Assembly (NCBI RefSeq): GCF_011759375.1
Contig: NZ_JAARML010000001.1
Span: 1,116,001 to 1,180,000 of the forward strand
Length of the DNA stretch: 64,000 nucleotides
Direction: 5' to 3'
From: Paraflavitalea devenefica
GTDB taxonomy: Bacteria > Bacteroidota > Bacteroidia > Chitinophagales > Chitinophagaceae
Each line of letters begins with the position of its first letter. Within the stretch, counting starts at the first letter, position 1. Shown here piece after piece: positions 45,434 to 54,698 of the stretch. The translations under genes were made by a program, and so were the position numbers. Below the pieces are notes generated by a model. It did no database searches, was not told where the DNA came from, and saw nothing but the letters and a program-made list of their open reading frames with translations.

Positions 45434-46855
45434 TTACTGTTCGTTTTCTTCTTCTCCGGTAGTAGCATCCATTACATCCCCTAAAAGGCCGGAGGATTGG
45501 TCTTTGGGAAGTTCCTGGACATTGCGAAGCTTTCTTTCGATAGCGCGGGAGCGGGCACCGGCTTGCTCTATGACGTTGCTGGCTTCCTGTAGTTTCTTTT
45601 GCGTTTTCTCCAGTATGCCGCCGAAGTTGCCAAACTCTGTTTTGACGGCTCCGAGGAGTTGCCATACTTCACTGGACCGCTTCTCAATAGCCAACGTACG
45701 GAAGCCCATCTGGAAGCTGTTCAGCAAAGCTGATAAAGTGGTGGGGCCAGTAATGATGATCTTATATTCCCGCTGTAAGGACTCAAACAATCCAGGTGTA
45801 CGTAATACTTCTGCGTAGAGACTTTCGAAAGGCAGAAAAAGGATAGCAAAATCAGTAGTATTAGGGGGGTCTATGTACCGGGAAGCAATATCAAGCGCAC
45901 ATTTCCTGATGCCTTTGACAAAACTCTTACGGTGTTCTTCTATTAATTCGGGCACAGCTTTATCGTATGCTTCCAATAACAACTCAAAGTCTTCTTTAGG
46001 GAATTTGGAATCAACAGGCAGCCACACTATTTTTTCCTTGTCTCCCTTGCCGGGCAGTTTAACGGCAAATTCCACCAGTGCGTTAGATCCTTCTTTGGTT
46101 TTTACGTTTTTGGCGTACTGATCGGGCGTAAGGATCTGATCAAGGATACTTTCGAGCTGGTATTCGCCCAGCACACCACGGGATTTTACATTGGAAAGTA
46201 CCCGCTTAAGATCGCCCACGCCGGTAGCCAGTTGCTGCATGTCACCCAATCCCTTGTGCACGGCTTCCAGTCGTTCGCTGACGAGTTTAAATGATTCGCC
46301 GAGGCGGCTTTCGAGTGTTTTCTGCAATTTCTCATCCACCGTAGTGCGCATTTCTTCCAGTTTCTTTTCGTTGCCGGACTGGAGCTCGGTCAGTTTCTTT
46401 TCCAGCGTTTCTCTTAGCTGATCCAATCTTTGCGAGGTGGCGGTATTCTGATCGGCTTGCTTATTAAGGAGTGCAAAGAAGTTCTCTTTTTGGGTAGTGT
46501 TAAAGTCGGTCAGGGACCTTGAGAAAACCTCCAGTTGCTCTTTTTGGCGGGCGGCATTTTCTTTCATGGAATTTGACAACTGATCGCCGAAAGCCTGCAA
46601 TGCTTTGGAGAGTTCTTCACGGGTATCCCTGTTGGTGGCATTGGCTTCTGTTCTGTTGACGCTGATCTCTGTTTTTACAGCAGTTTCTATGCGACCAACC
46701 TCCCCGGCAAACGCATCCATTTTATAACGGATGTCGGAAAGCTGGCTGTTCTCTTTGGAACCGGTTGCTTTTAATAGCAGTATGATAACGATGATCAGCA
46801 GGCCTATAGCTATTGCGAGGAGTATCCAGGTGATTGTCATTGGTAGTAATTTCAA
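45434..46855 (-). CDS. rmuC: DNA recombination protein RmuC
   Basis: 473 residues. An N-terminal membrane span (WILLAIAIGLLIIVIILLLK) is followed by a long coiled coil (about 45-190) and the RmuC domain with GVLGEYQLESILDQILTPDQY, LPGKGDKEKIVWLPVDSKFP and LFLPFESLYAEVL. RmuC is thought to limit recombination at DNA inverted repeats and has a nuclease-like fold. It faces the MksB gene with a 5-nt gap. It may start at 46855 or at the second ATG, 46840. Confidence 0.95.
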   Translation of the reverse strand: MKLLPMTITWILLAIAIGLLIIVIILLLKATGSKENSQLSDIRYKMDAFAGEVGRIETAVKTEISVNRTEANATNRDTREELSKALQAFGDQLSNSMKENAARQKEQLEVFSRSLTDFNTTQKENFFALLNKQADQNTATSQRLDQLRETLEKKLTELQSGNEKKLEEMRTTVDEKLQKTLESRLGESFKLVSERLEAVHKGLGDMQQLATGVGDLKRVLSNVKSRGVLGEYQLESILDQILTPDQYAKNVKTKEGSNALVEFAVKLPGKGDKEKIVWLPVDSKFPKEDFELLLEAYDKAVPELIEEHRKSFVKGIRKCALDIASRYIDPPNTTDFAILFLPFESLYAEVLRTPGLFESLQREYKIIITGPTTLSALLNSFQMGFRTLAIEKRSSEVWQLLGAVKTEFGNFGGILEKTQKKLQEASNVIEQAGARSRAIERKLRNVQELPKDQSSGLLGDVMDATTGEEENEQ

Positions 46856-46871
46856 TTGGATTCAACGATAT

Positions 46872-46887
46872 TACGTTTTTAAACGTA
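46872..46887. promoter_or_regulatory. Small inverted repeat in the rmuC / propeller-gene spacer
   Basis: TACGTTT and AAACGTA surround two T in the 64-bp spacer between the divergent genes. It may be a regulator site; no evidence beyond symmetry. Confidence 0.25.
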
Positions 46888-46919
46888 TATATTTACAAAT
46901 ATCCTCAACGTTGCTGTTT

Positions 46920-48128
46920 ATGAAAAAAGGAATCTTATTCCTGTGCCTGCTACCCGTTATCGTTTGTAAGGCGCAAATTAAAACCGGAAGGTTACTCTGG
47001 AAATACCCTACCCAAAACAAGGTTGTAACCACTCCTTTTGTGGATAGCACTTTTGTTTACTATGGCAGTGAGGATGGTTATTTCTATTGTAATTCGATCA
47101 GCGATGGGCGCTTGTTATGGAAATATGCTACAGGACAGCCCATCCGGTCGTCAGCTACCGTTGCAGCCGGTAAAGTATTCTTTGGATGTGAAGATGGCCG
47201 GGTATACGCTCTGGACGCCCATAAAGGCATCTTACAATGGAAGTTTGCCACCAAAGGTGAACGCCGTTATGATCTGTGGGACTATTACCGGTCTTCACCC
47301 GTTTATTATAAAGGAAGGCTATATGTAGGAAGTGGCGATGGCAATGTATACGCCATTGATGCCAGGAATGGCAAGGAATTATGGCATTATGCTACAGGAG
47401 ATGTTGTACATGCTGACCCGGCAGTAAGTAATGACACACTATTTATCGGCGGTTTTGACGGAAACTTTTATGCATTGCATGGAGCAACCGGTGCATTGAT
47501 CTGGAAGTTTAAGACTATCGGAGACCGTTTCTTTCCCAAAGGAGAAATACAGAAAGCAGCTCTTGTAACAAAAGATGCTGTTTATTTCGGCAGCAGGGAT
47601 TATAATATTTACGCACTCAATAAGTCGACAGGTATAGGCCTGTGGAATATGAAGGAGTATGGCAGTTGGGTTATTGCTACCCCCATGGAAAAGGGCGGCA
47701 AGTTATTCTTCGGCACTTCTGACTCGCATGCGTTTTATTCGCTGAATAATTTCTATGGCGAGGTACAATGGAAAGCCCGGCTACCTTTACGATCGTACAA
47801 TACGCCCGTAGCTTATGATACTTTAATTTTTTCAGGCTGTTATGATGGCTGCCTCTATGGGTTTGGTGAAAAAGGCGGACAAATTGAATGGCGGTTTCAG
47901 ACAGCGGGGAGCAGCAGGAATTATTTTACGGTATTTGATTCAACCGGGCATTTCAGAAAAGATTTTACCTTATATGGCAACGATTCAATCACCCTGGCTT
48001 CTGAGCAAAAGATTATGGGGCTGGGGGCAATCCTATCCACTCCGGCTGTTAAGGGTGGAGTGTTATATTTCGGAAGTACCGATGGGCATTTGTATGCGGT
48101 GCGGATAGATGAGGATAGGCGGCAATAA
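46920..48128 (+). CDS. Secreted PQQ-type beta-propeller protein
   Basis: 402 residues from the ATG at 46920, which gives a signal peptide (MKKGILFLCLLPVIVCKAQ); the longer frame from 46731 would overlap rmuC. It consists of about eight repeats of the PQQ/BamB type, each with a phrase like VYALDAHKGILQWKF, VYAIDARNGKELWHYATGD or FYALHGATGALIWKFKT. It is probably a periplasmic or secreted scaffold propeller; the dehydrogenase residues are not seen. The promoter region lies between it and the divergent rmuC. Confidence 0.9.
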   Translation: MKKGILFLCLLPVIVCKAQIKTGRLLWKYPTQNKVVTTPFVDSTFVYYGSEDGYFYCNSISDGRLLWKYATGQPIRSSATVAAGKVFFGCEDGRVYALDAHKGILQWKFATKGERRYDLWDYYRSSPVYYKGRLYVGSGDGNVYAIDARNGKELWHYATGDVVHADPAVSNDTLFIGGFDGNFYALHGATGALIWKFKTIGDRFFPKGEIQKAALVTKDAVYFGSRDYNIYALNKSTGIGLWNMKEYGSWVIATPMEKGGKLFFGTSDSHAFYSLNNFYGEVQWKARLPLRSYNTPVAYDTLIFSGCYDGCLYGFGEKGGQIEWRFQTAGSSRNYFTVFDSTGHFRKDFTLYGNDSITLASEQKIMGLGAILSTPAVKGGVLYFGSTDGHLYAVRIDEDRRQ

Positions 48129-48130
48129 AA

Positions 48131-48156
48131 AACCCGCCTTACAGCGGGTTGGTATA
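48131..48156 (-). terminator. Terminator of the 53-aa gene
   Basis: AACCCGC and GCGGGTT pair (7 bp, 6-nt loop). On the minus strand the stem is followed by TTTTTTATT. It lies 23 nt beyond the stop of the small gene at 48173 and also just after the propeller gene stop. Confidence 0.75.
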
Positions 48157-48172
48157 ATAATGTATGTTGGGT

Positions 48173-48334
48173 CTATGCTTCCTTCAATAGTTTCATAAAT
48201 AGGGCAGCCTGCTCTTTGGTTTTTATTACCTGGTGCAGGGAAGAACTTACCGCCACCTTGGCTTCGGCCTTTTTGCCACTTGATTTGGCTTTCCTGGTAA
48301 GTGCCGCTACTTTTCGTTCTATTGTCTTTTCCAT
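48173..48334 (-). CDS. Small Lys-rich protein (53 residues)
   Basis: An ATG at 48334 opens a 53-codon frame with a TAG at 48173. The product begins MEKTIERKVAALTRKAKSSG and ends FMKLLKEA; it is Lys-rich in its first half (charge about +8) and amphipathic in the second. It lies 43 nt after the DUF6934 gene on the same strand and just before a good terminator, so it is probably a real co-transcribed gene. Function unknown; a small partner for DUF6934 is an inference. Confidence 0.6.
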   Translation of the reverse strand: MEKTIERKVAALTRKAKSSGKKAEAKVAVSSSLHQVIKTKEQAALFMKLLKEA

Positions 48335-48377
48335 GATCTTCAAATTTACGGAGTTTTTCTGGTTTTTTACACTGCCG

Positions 48378-48944
48378 TCACTGCGGTTGTTTTAGATTGA
48401 AAATGAAGTAGTTGTACATGTGGTCCTGGGATATCAGCGCTCCTTTCTCAATTCTGAAGGGGTAAGGTATGATGTCCTCAAAATCAAAAGGATTGTCATA
48501 TTGGGTTTTACCAAAGCGGGTTATGCGCACAAAGTATTTAACGCCAAACATGCGGAAGTGTTGGTGCAGGTAGTTAAAATTTCTTTGCAAGGCCCGGTAG
48601 TAGAAGTAAGCGCGGGCATTATCCGATCCATCAATGCCCAAATAATGATCGGGGTTGGTTCTTAGATACGCGAGGGCAGAGAATAAGATGGTGGAAAATA
48701 CTTTTGAATAATCGGTGTGTGTAAGCTCGGCTTTATCGTCAATTTTCCCTTTGGAATTTTGTGGCCCGAAGGAAAGGTTGTAGACATTGGGCAGCAGCGC
48801 ATGCGACTGGTTGCTGATCTTCACCAGCAAGGGTAAAGACCGGCCACTGTCCAGCTTTGTTTTAAAAGAGCTGACTCTCAGGTCCTCTGATATGTTATCA
48901 ATTTCATATAGGTTATTGAAATCTATTTTGGGAGAAGCGGCCAT
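48378..48944 (-). CDS. DUF6934 family protein
   Basis: 188 residues. The core of the family is clear: LAYLRTNPDHYLGIDGSDNA, RAYFYYRALQRNFNYL and MFGVKYFVRITRFGKTQYDN. DUF6934 is found only in Bacteroidota-like genomes, mostly in accessory positions, often next to a very short gene, as here. No function is known; the pattern resembles toxin-antitoxin pairs, which is a guess. Confidence 0.82.
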   Translation of the reverse strand: MAASPKIDFNNLYEIDNISEDLRVSSFKTKLDSGRSLPLLVKISNQSHALLPNVYNLSFGPQNSKGKIDDKAELTHTDYSKVFSTILFSALAYLRTNPDHYLGIDGSDNARAYFYYRALQRNFNYLHQHFRMFGVKYFVRITRFGKTQYDNPFDFEDIIPYPFRIEKGALISQDHMYNYFIFNLKQPQ

Positions 48945-49020
48945 AGATAAATTTTTGGTAAGCCAATGGTATATGCGAACATAATAATTTTAATTAAATT
49001 TAGACACTTAATGACCTCTT

Positions 49021-51816
49021 ATGTCCCTTTTTACCTATTCCTGCCAACGTGCTACTGTTACCCTTATTATTTGCCTGTTTTTTAGCGCTATCACTCATGC
49101 ACAAGTATGGCAATGGGGCCGCTCGCCCGTGGTAGGAGGAGGCACTACTGCCTTCTTTTTGAGAACGGCCGTTACCAGCAAAGGGCATACCCTGGCATTT
49201 GAGGGGTTTGGCAATAAGGGTATTTTCTGGATGTTTGATGAATTTGGCGGACTCCAATGGAAGAGAACGCTCACAGGCGCCAGTTCTGCGGAAGCAGTAA
49301 GTATGCAGGAATTTGCTTTGGATGGCCAGGATAATATATACATACTGTCCCGTCCCATCCTCAAAATTGATTCAACGACTATCGGTACGCCGGAGCCTTA
49401 TGCGCTTACTAAATTAAGTCCATTGGGAAGGTTTATCTGGAGTAAGCAGATAACCATGGACGAGAATGCAGGTTTATCACGCAAACTGGAGGTGCAGGGT
49501 GACCAGGTGTTTTTTACTGCAGAGACGGATGCCGACATTAGTTATGAAGGCGTTACTTATGCCAGTAATAACAGCTACCGGGGAACCAGTTTTGTTTTTG
49601 CACTCGATACAGCAGGTCACACAAAATGGGTGAAGCGCATTTATGTTCCCGCCAGCAACCTGTGTGGCAGTACCGGGACGTACCCGATCAACCTCAGCAT
49701 CAATAAAAACAAGCAGGTACTTTTTACCTGTGTAGCGAGTAGTGTACGCCAGTTATATATAGATAATGAGCTGGTAATTGATTCACCGGTATGCAAGACG
49801 GAGATCTTTTTTGCTTCTGTGCTGGATGGCCTTACGGGAAATGTGGTGTGGGCCCGGATAGTTCCATTTGATACCCTTGCGGTAACACCTAATTCCTACA
49901 GTAATACTATTAATTTCCCTAACCGGGGTGGGTTGCTGCTGGATAACGGTTATGCCGCTTTTTTTACTTCCGGGAAACGTGATACACTAAATGCCCCGCG
50001 GGCTACGGTCAGTGCGTATTCACAAAGCTGCCTCCTGGATGCGAGCGGTGAAACTGTACAGGTAAGCAATCTGGGCGCTTTTAATAATGACCTATACGCG
50101 ATCACGTACCTGGCTAAGGATAGTAATAATAATATTTATTCAGCCGGTTCGGTATTTCCCACTTCAAATGACCTGACCAATTTTACCGGTATTTTCGAAT
50201 TAAGGAAGCATAACCCGTTGTTTGAACCCACCTGGAAAAAGCAAATATTGTATTCAGGTCCACGGCCTACTACGCGGGTTCAGTCATTCAGCTACGGCTA
50301 TCGCGGGGGAGCGGTGATTGTGGATGCCAGTTCAGAATCGGGCAGTTCCAAGTTGCTGCTGGGCAGCGAAAGTTTTATGATACCCGTTACCCCACGATAC
50401 CTGCTGGCGCGTATTGCAGACTCGGTGAATGTCATGAGCGGGTATGTTTATTTTGATCTGAATAAGAATAATGTGTACGATACAGATGAACCGGCGGGAG
50501 CTAATATGGCCATCAGCAGCGCCAGCGGAGATACGCTGTACACTTTCACTGACCGGCAGGGTTGGTTTTTTATTCAATTGCCAGGCTTAGGCACCCATAC
50601 GTTTACTGTCAGGAAACCGAATGGAGAATACAGCTATTTCAGTGTTACGCCTGCCAGCTATAATACACATTTCAGCACTTACGGAAATTTTGCCAATCAG
50701 AATTTTGCTTTTCAAGCTACACAATCAGTCGCTGACGGAAAGTTGTCTATTACCTATTACGGCATACCGCGACCCAATGGCAACATTACTACGAAGGTGG
50801 TCATTAATAATGCGGGTACTACGCCACTTTCGGGCAGTTACCGGGTAAGTAAGGCTACCAATAAGCTAAGCTATGTTCAAAGTGCCGTAGCCCCGACAAG
50901 TGTGCAGGCAGATACCCTAACCTACAGCTTTAGCCTGCCGGCGCTGACAGAGACTGCTAATCTCATTGACTGGAAAGTAAGTCAGACTGCCACGCTTACT
51001 GATACATTTGTTATAAGAGCAGCGCTTCAAAGCAGCACTGCCGGTGAATTGCCCGGCAATAACCAGGACAGTACTTTCATACCAGTGCGCACTTCTTACG
51101 ATCCCAACGATAAGCAGGTATTTCCTTTTACTGCTGTGGACCATGATTCGGCCTTTGTGCAGAAAGAGTACCTGGAATATGTGATACGCTTCCAGAATAC
51201 GGGTAATGACACTGCTTTCACTATTGCCATTAAGGATACCTTAGGGCCCAAGCTTGACCTGAACACTTTCCAGTTGGTATCGGCTTCCCATCCCATGCAG
51301 GTGCAATGGGAATCTCCCCGTACAGCTATTTTTTATTTCCCCAATATCCTGTTGCCGGATTCCACTACGAATGAGCGTCGCAGCCATGGATATGTACGTT
51401 TCCGCATTAAGCCGGTAGCAGGGGTAACACTCACAGACAGTATTTATAACAAAGCGGCCATTTATTTTGACTATAATCCACCAGTAATCACCAATACGGT
51501 GCGGTCTACTTTTGCCAAAAGAGCGCCTGTAGTTACTGGTGTTGGCGACATAGCGAACCTGTCAAAAAACATGACGCTCTATCCTAACCCGGTGAAGGAA
51601 GAACTGATCTGTAAGATCGTTAAACACCAACCTGGTGAAGTGCTTACTGTTTCCTTATATAATATACAGGGAAGTCAGGTACTTCAACAGGTGAAAAAGG
51701 TGACAGGGCCTGAAACGTTGATTCCTCTGCCAGCCAGTAGCCTGTCTCCGGGCATTTATGTACTGCAGGCCATCGGGAAGTCGGGCCAGTATATCAAACT
51801 GTTTGTAAAGGAATAA
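49021..51816 (+). CDS. Secreted protein with SdrD-like, DUF7619 and T9SS sorting domains
   Basis: 931 residues with a signal peptide (LIICLFFSAITHAQ at about residues 15-28). The N-terminal 430 residues are beta-propeller-like. Near 475-530 lies an SdrD_B-like unit with SGYVYFDLNKNNVYDTDEPA, a probable Ca-binding turn. A DUF7619 conserved region follows (YDPNDKQVFPFTAVDHDSAF, IYNKAAIYFDYNPPVITNTV). The last 75 residues are a T9SS type A sorting domain (MTLYPNPVKEEL...LSPGIYVLQAIG). It should be exported by T9SS and probably attached to the cell surface. Substrate or partner unknown. Confidence 0.9.
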   Translation: MSLFTYSCQRATVTLIICLFFSAITHAQVWQWGRSPVVGGGTTAFFLRTAVTSKGHTLAFEGFGNKGIFWMFDEFGGLQWKRTLTGASSAEAVSMQEFALDGQDNIYILSRPILKIDSTTIGTPEPYALTKLSPLGRFIWSKQITMDENAGLSRKLEVQGDQVFFTAETDADISYEGVTYASNNSYRGTSFVFALDTAGHTKWVKRIYVPASNLCGSTGTYPINLSINKNKQVLFTCVASSVRQLYIDNELVIDSPVCKTEIFFASVLDGLTGNVVWARIVPFDTLAVTPNSYSNTINFPNRGGLLLDNGYAAFFTSGKRDTLNAPRATVSAYSQSCLLDASGETVQVSNLGAFNNDLYAITYLAKDSNNNIYSAGSVFPTSNDLTNFTGIFELRKHNPLFEPTWKKQILYSGPRPTTRVQSFSYGYRGGAVIVDASSESGSSKLLLGSESFMIPVTPRYLLARIADSVNVMSGYVYFDLNKNNVYDTDEPAGANMAISSASGDTLYTFTDRQGWFFIQLPGLGTHTFTVRKPNGEYSYFSVTPASYNTHFSTYGNFANQNFAFQATQSVADGKLSITYYGIPRPNGNITTKVVINNAGTTPLSGSYRVSKATNKLSYVQSAVAPTSVQADTLTYSFSLPALTETANLIDWKVSQTATLTDTFVIRAALQSSTAGELPGNNQDSTFIPVRTSYDPNDKQVFPFTAVDHDSAFVQKEYLEYVIRFQNTGNDTAFTIAIKDTLGPKLDLNTFQLVSASHPMQVQWESPRTAIFYFPNILLPDSTTNERRSHGYVRFRIKPVAGVTLTDSIYNKAAIYFDYNPPVITNTVRSTFAKRAPVVTGVGDIANLSKNMTLYPNPVKEELICKIVKHQPGEVLTVSLYNIQGSQVLQQVKKVTGPETLIPLPASSLSPGIYVLQAIGKSGQYIKLFVKE

Positions 51817-51824
51817 AGACTCCC

Positions 51825-52421
51825 TTATTTGCCTGCCACGACTGCTTTCTCAGCTTCTTTACAGATGGCTGCTTTATGCAGTATGAGTTTTTCACCGGCT
51901 GTATCGAATGAAACTTCTATCCAGCCATTGTACCGTTTGCCTTCCTTGACGACCTGGATGGCCAGGTATTGATGACTAACCTGTTTCCAAGCGCCTTCCC
52001 AGTAAGGCTGACCGCTTTCCGGTGTGTTTTTCATCGCCATTTCCACCTGCGCTACCTGGTACCAGGTATGACCGGGATAATTGCTTACCGGTATCACATC
52101 GCCCGATTTAAAAGCCGGCGACCCATTGGCATCGTCCACTAATAATAGGCTATGGATGTAAGAACCGGCAAAGAATAATACTTCATCCTCACGCTCTACA
52201 GGATCACCAATATACCAGGTGGAAAAGCCAATGTCGGCAGCTCCATCCTTGTTGAGGTCAATTACCTGCGCCTGCTGGAATTTAAGTTCACGGTTTTGCA
52301 GGTCGGTATAGATCATTTCGGGTTGGGGTTTGACGGGTTTGGAAGGCGCGGGAGCGCCGTCTTTTTTACAGCCTGCCAGTGATAAGGCGGCCAGCACCAA
52401 TGCATACACTACTGATTTCAT
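51825..52421 (-). CDS. Putative lipoprotein of unknown function
   Basis: 198 residues. The N-terminus is a lipoprotein signal (MKSVVYALVLAALSLAGC). After a Pro-rich linker (PAPSKPVKPQPE) comes a compact domain with a DLNKDGAADIGF segment that resembles a Ca-binding FG-GAP/EF-type loop, and several beta strands. No family beyond this was recognised. It converges with the T9SS gene and is divergent from the lipoprotein gene at 52615. Confidence 0.75.
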   Translation of the reverse strand: MKSVVYALVLAALSLAGCKKDGAPAPSKPVKPQPEMIYTDLQNRELKFQQAQVIDLNKDGAADIGFSTWYIGDPVEREDEVLFFAGSYIHSLLLVDDANGSPAFKSGDVIPVSNYPGHTWYQVAQVEMAMKNTPESGQPYWEGAWKQVSHQYLAIQVVKEGKRYNGWIEVSFDTAGEKLILHKAAICKEAEKAVVAGK

Positions 52422-52525
52422 GACTATATTATTTTATGCAATTAACAATGAAAAACAGGTGGCCGTTGCAGGGGGTGGATGAGCTGGCAAAAAACCGTCA
52501 TGAGTTGAGATTTACGAAGCGATCC

Positions 52526-52539
52526 AGGTGAATTCACCT
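52526..52539. promoter_or_regulatory. 14-bp palindrome between divergent lipoprotein genes
   Basis: AGGTGAATTCACCT is a perfect palindrome midway between two divergent starts (52421 and 52615). Symmetry and position suggest an operator; the regulator is unknown. Confidence 0.35.
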
Positions 52540-52614
52540 ATCCATAAAGCGTTATAACCACCTTGTAAAAGCATGCTGATTGAAGAAATTTTGTGGCAGC
52601 TAAACCAACCAGCT

Positions 52615-54693
52615 ATGAGCAATACGTTTTCAATTTTCGTTTTGTTGTTAGTCATATTATTACAGTTAACGGCCTGCGGCCCGGCCATTAAAAAGTTTGT
52701 GAATGAAAAGTATCCACCGGTTTCTTCTATTGAAAAAGCGACTACCTCTGTAAAAAATAGTTTGGAGGAACTGGAAAGATTGCCGGCTGTAGACCTGGGT
52801 GTGCGGCTGGACGAGGTTTTCCTGGATTCTTTGTTAAATAGTTATTTCCGTACCCGTTTTTCTGCCATCCCTGATCTGGGTATTCCCCAGATTGAAAAGC
52901 TAGAACTGGTCCGGCCTCCGGATTTTACGCTCAGCAAACAGGAACTTATTGTAGGCCTTTCTTTACAATTTACACCACAGGAAAACAAGTATGTAAAGCA
53001 TGTATGGATTGATTTTAGCGGGCAGGTATCGCCTTCCATGCATAAGGATAGTTTAAAACTGGAGCTTTCTTTCAGTAAGATCTTTATCTCCAAACTGAAA
53101 TTAAAAAGGTGTTTGTTCCTGGGACGTGTTGCGAAGCAAGCCGTTAACAGTTTATGCGCCAGCTTCATGAATAATATCAACGGGCAATTAAAAACTTTCG
53201 CTATTAAGATTAATTACCCGCCCTTTCCTGAAGTGCCTCTTTCTTCGCTGGTAGGGCAGGATGAACACCTCACGGTGACGAATGATTACACATTTAAGCT
53301 GTCGAGAAAAACCCTGCATCCGGTAATACTTATAAAACCCGGCAGTATTAATATTTTAGCGGGTGTGGATGAAAAGAAAGAAGCAGGAGCGATCACCGCC
53401 AATAGCCTAAAGGTTGCCAGGACTGCATTACCGGAAGTGCCCCAACCTAATTATATTATGGTGAACCGTAGTGCAGCAGCAGTTAGTGCACAGCGGGCTG
53501 GTCTTTCCAAGGCAGCCGCGCTGCCAGGAAACGCTAACGATGTACAGTTAATATCTATAGCCCGTATTAATAGCAGCCAGGTCACTACCACTGAATTTGA
53601 TGATCTGTTCAACCGCTTTGATGAAGCATTTACTACGTCCTGGAATGGTCACCTGGATGCTTTGCCCGATGCCGGTACCATGAACAGCTCTGTAGCACTT
53701 TCTTACCATGTGCTTGCGAGGATAACGGATGAGCTTTTCAGGGATGCGCAATTTGGACTTCGTTATTCGTTGAATATAGATGCTCCTTTTAAAGAACAAA
53801 CTATTGACCTGGGTGAGATCCCCAAGCCCGACTGCGGGGCGATCACTTTTCAGTGCAACTTTAATAATTGCTCCAATGTAATAAGCAATTGCGGAAGTTG
53901 TAAATGGTATAATGTTGGTTGCCAGGCACGCTGGGCGGCCTGCCAGGCATTAAATGGCGTGAAGTATGCAGCCTGCCAGGCATCCAATGCCGCCAAGGCT
54001 ACCTGGTGTGCGGGTGAGCTGGTGGCCCGTAAAACATTGTGCTTTGCCGAGATCGCAGGTATTTTTATTTACGATAATCTTATCAGGGATGTGGGCAAGT
54101 TCGGCGGCTTTGCCAAAGCCAATGGTACTATTAATGGTACGATCAGTGAGGTGGTTCCCGGCGGCATCAGCAGTTTAGGCTTAAATGGCCAGTTGAATGC
54201 CCGGGCAAATGCGGAGGTAGGTATAAGGTTTACGCCATCAGGCATTCTTGGTCATCTTATTTGTTTCTTCCCACTGAATGAAACGATCCGGCTGAATAAT
54301 ATTACCGTGAACCAGGCCATCCAATTAAGGTCTGCCATTGAAAGGCAGACCCTGGCAGCAGACAATTGCCAGCTCACCTTCACTTTCCAGAAAATGTCTA
54401 TCCCCATCCAACTTTCCGAGCCTTTACTGTTGGAGATACTCAGGCATCCCATGTTGTCGGTGAATTGCGGATTCAGTATAGGGCTGGGCATTACTGTTAC
54501 GGCGGTGCTGGCACTTGCCGGTAATGAAAAGTTTAAGATTTACCTGAACCTTGCCTTACTGGGGAGGTATGTAGTGGATGTAGAGAAAGCATTTTCCATC
54601 AAGATCCCCTCTATTCCCCTGGAAGCGCTTAACCAACAGGTATTGTTGTCGCCTTCCTGGGGTGCTAAAAGTCTGGTATTTACTAAAAAATAA
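52615..54693 (+). CDS. Large lipoprotein with a Cys-rich segment, unknown family
   Basis: 692 residues from the ATG at 52615, which gives a lipoprotein signal (LLLVILLQLTAC); a start at 52573 is also open. The body is mixed beta-rich sequence. A striking Cys-rich part lies around residues 408-475 (FQCNFNNCSNVISNCGSCKW, ARWAACQALN, YAACQASNAAKATWCAGELV) with about 14 Cys; it looks like a disulfide-bonded or metal-binding insert. No family was recognised. A TPR gene follows after 5 nt, so the two probably work together. Confidence 0.75.
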   Translation: MSNTFSIFVLLLVILLQLTACGPAIKKFVNEKYPPVSSIEKATTSVKNSLEELERLPAVDLGVRLDEVFLDSLLNSYFRTRFSAIPDLGIPQIEKLELVRPPDFTLSKQELIVGLSLQFTPQENKYVKHVWIDFSGQVSPSMHKDSLKLELSFSKIFISKLKLKRCLFLGRVAKQAVNSLCASFMNNINGQLKTFAIKINYPPFPEVPLSSLVGQDEHLTVTNDYTFKLSRKTLHPVILIKPGSINILAGVDEKKEAGAITANSLKVARTALPEVPQPNYIMVNRSAAAVSAQRAGLSKAAALPGNANDVQLISIARINSSQVTTTEFDDLFNRFDEAFTTSWNGHLDALPDAGTMNSSVALSYHVLARITDELFRDAQFGLRYSLNIDAPFKEQTIDLGEIPKPDCGAITFQCNFNNCSNVISNCGSCKWYNVGCQARWAACQALNGVKYAACQASNAAKATWCAGELVARKTLCFAEIAGIFIYDNLIRDVGKFGGFAKANGTINGTISEVVPGGISSLGLNGQLNARANAEVGIRFTPSGILGHLICFFPLNETIRLNNITVNQAIQLRSAIERQTLAADNCQLTFTFQKMSIPIQLSEPLLLEILRHPMLSVNCGFSIGLGITVTAVLALAGNEKFKIYLNLALLGRYVVDVEKAFSIKIPSIPLEALNQQVLLSPSWGAKSLVFTKK

Positions 54694-54698
54694 TTTGT

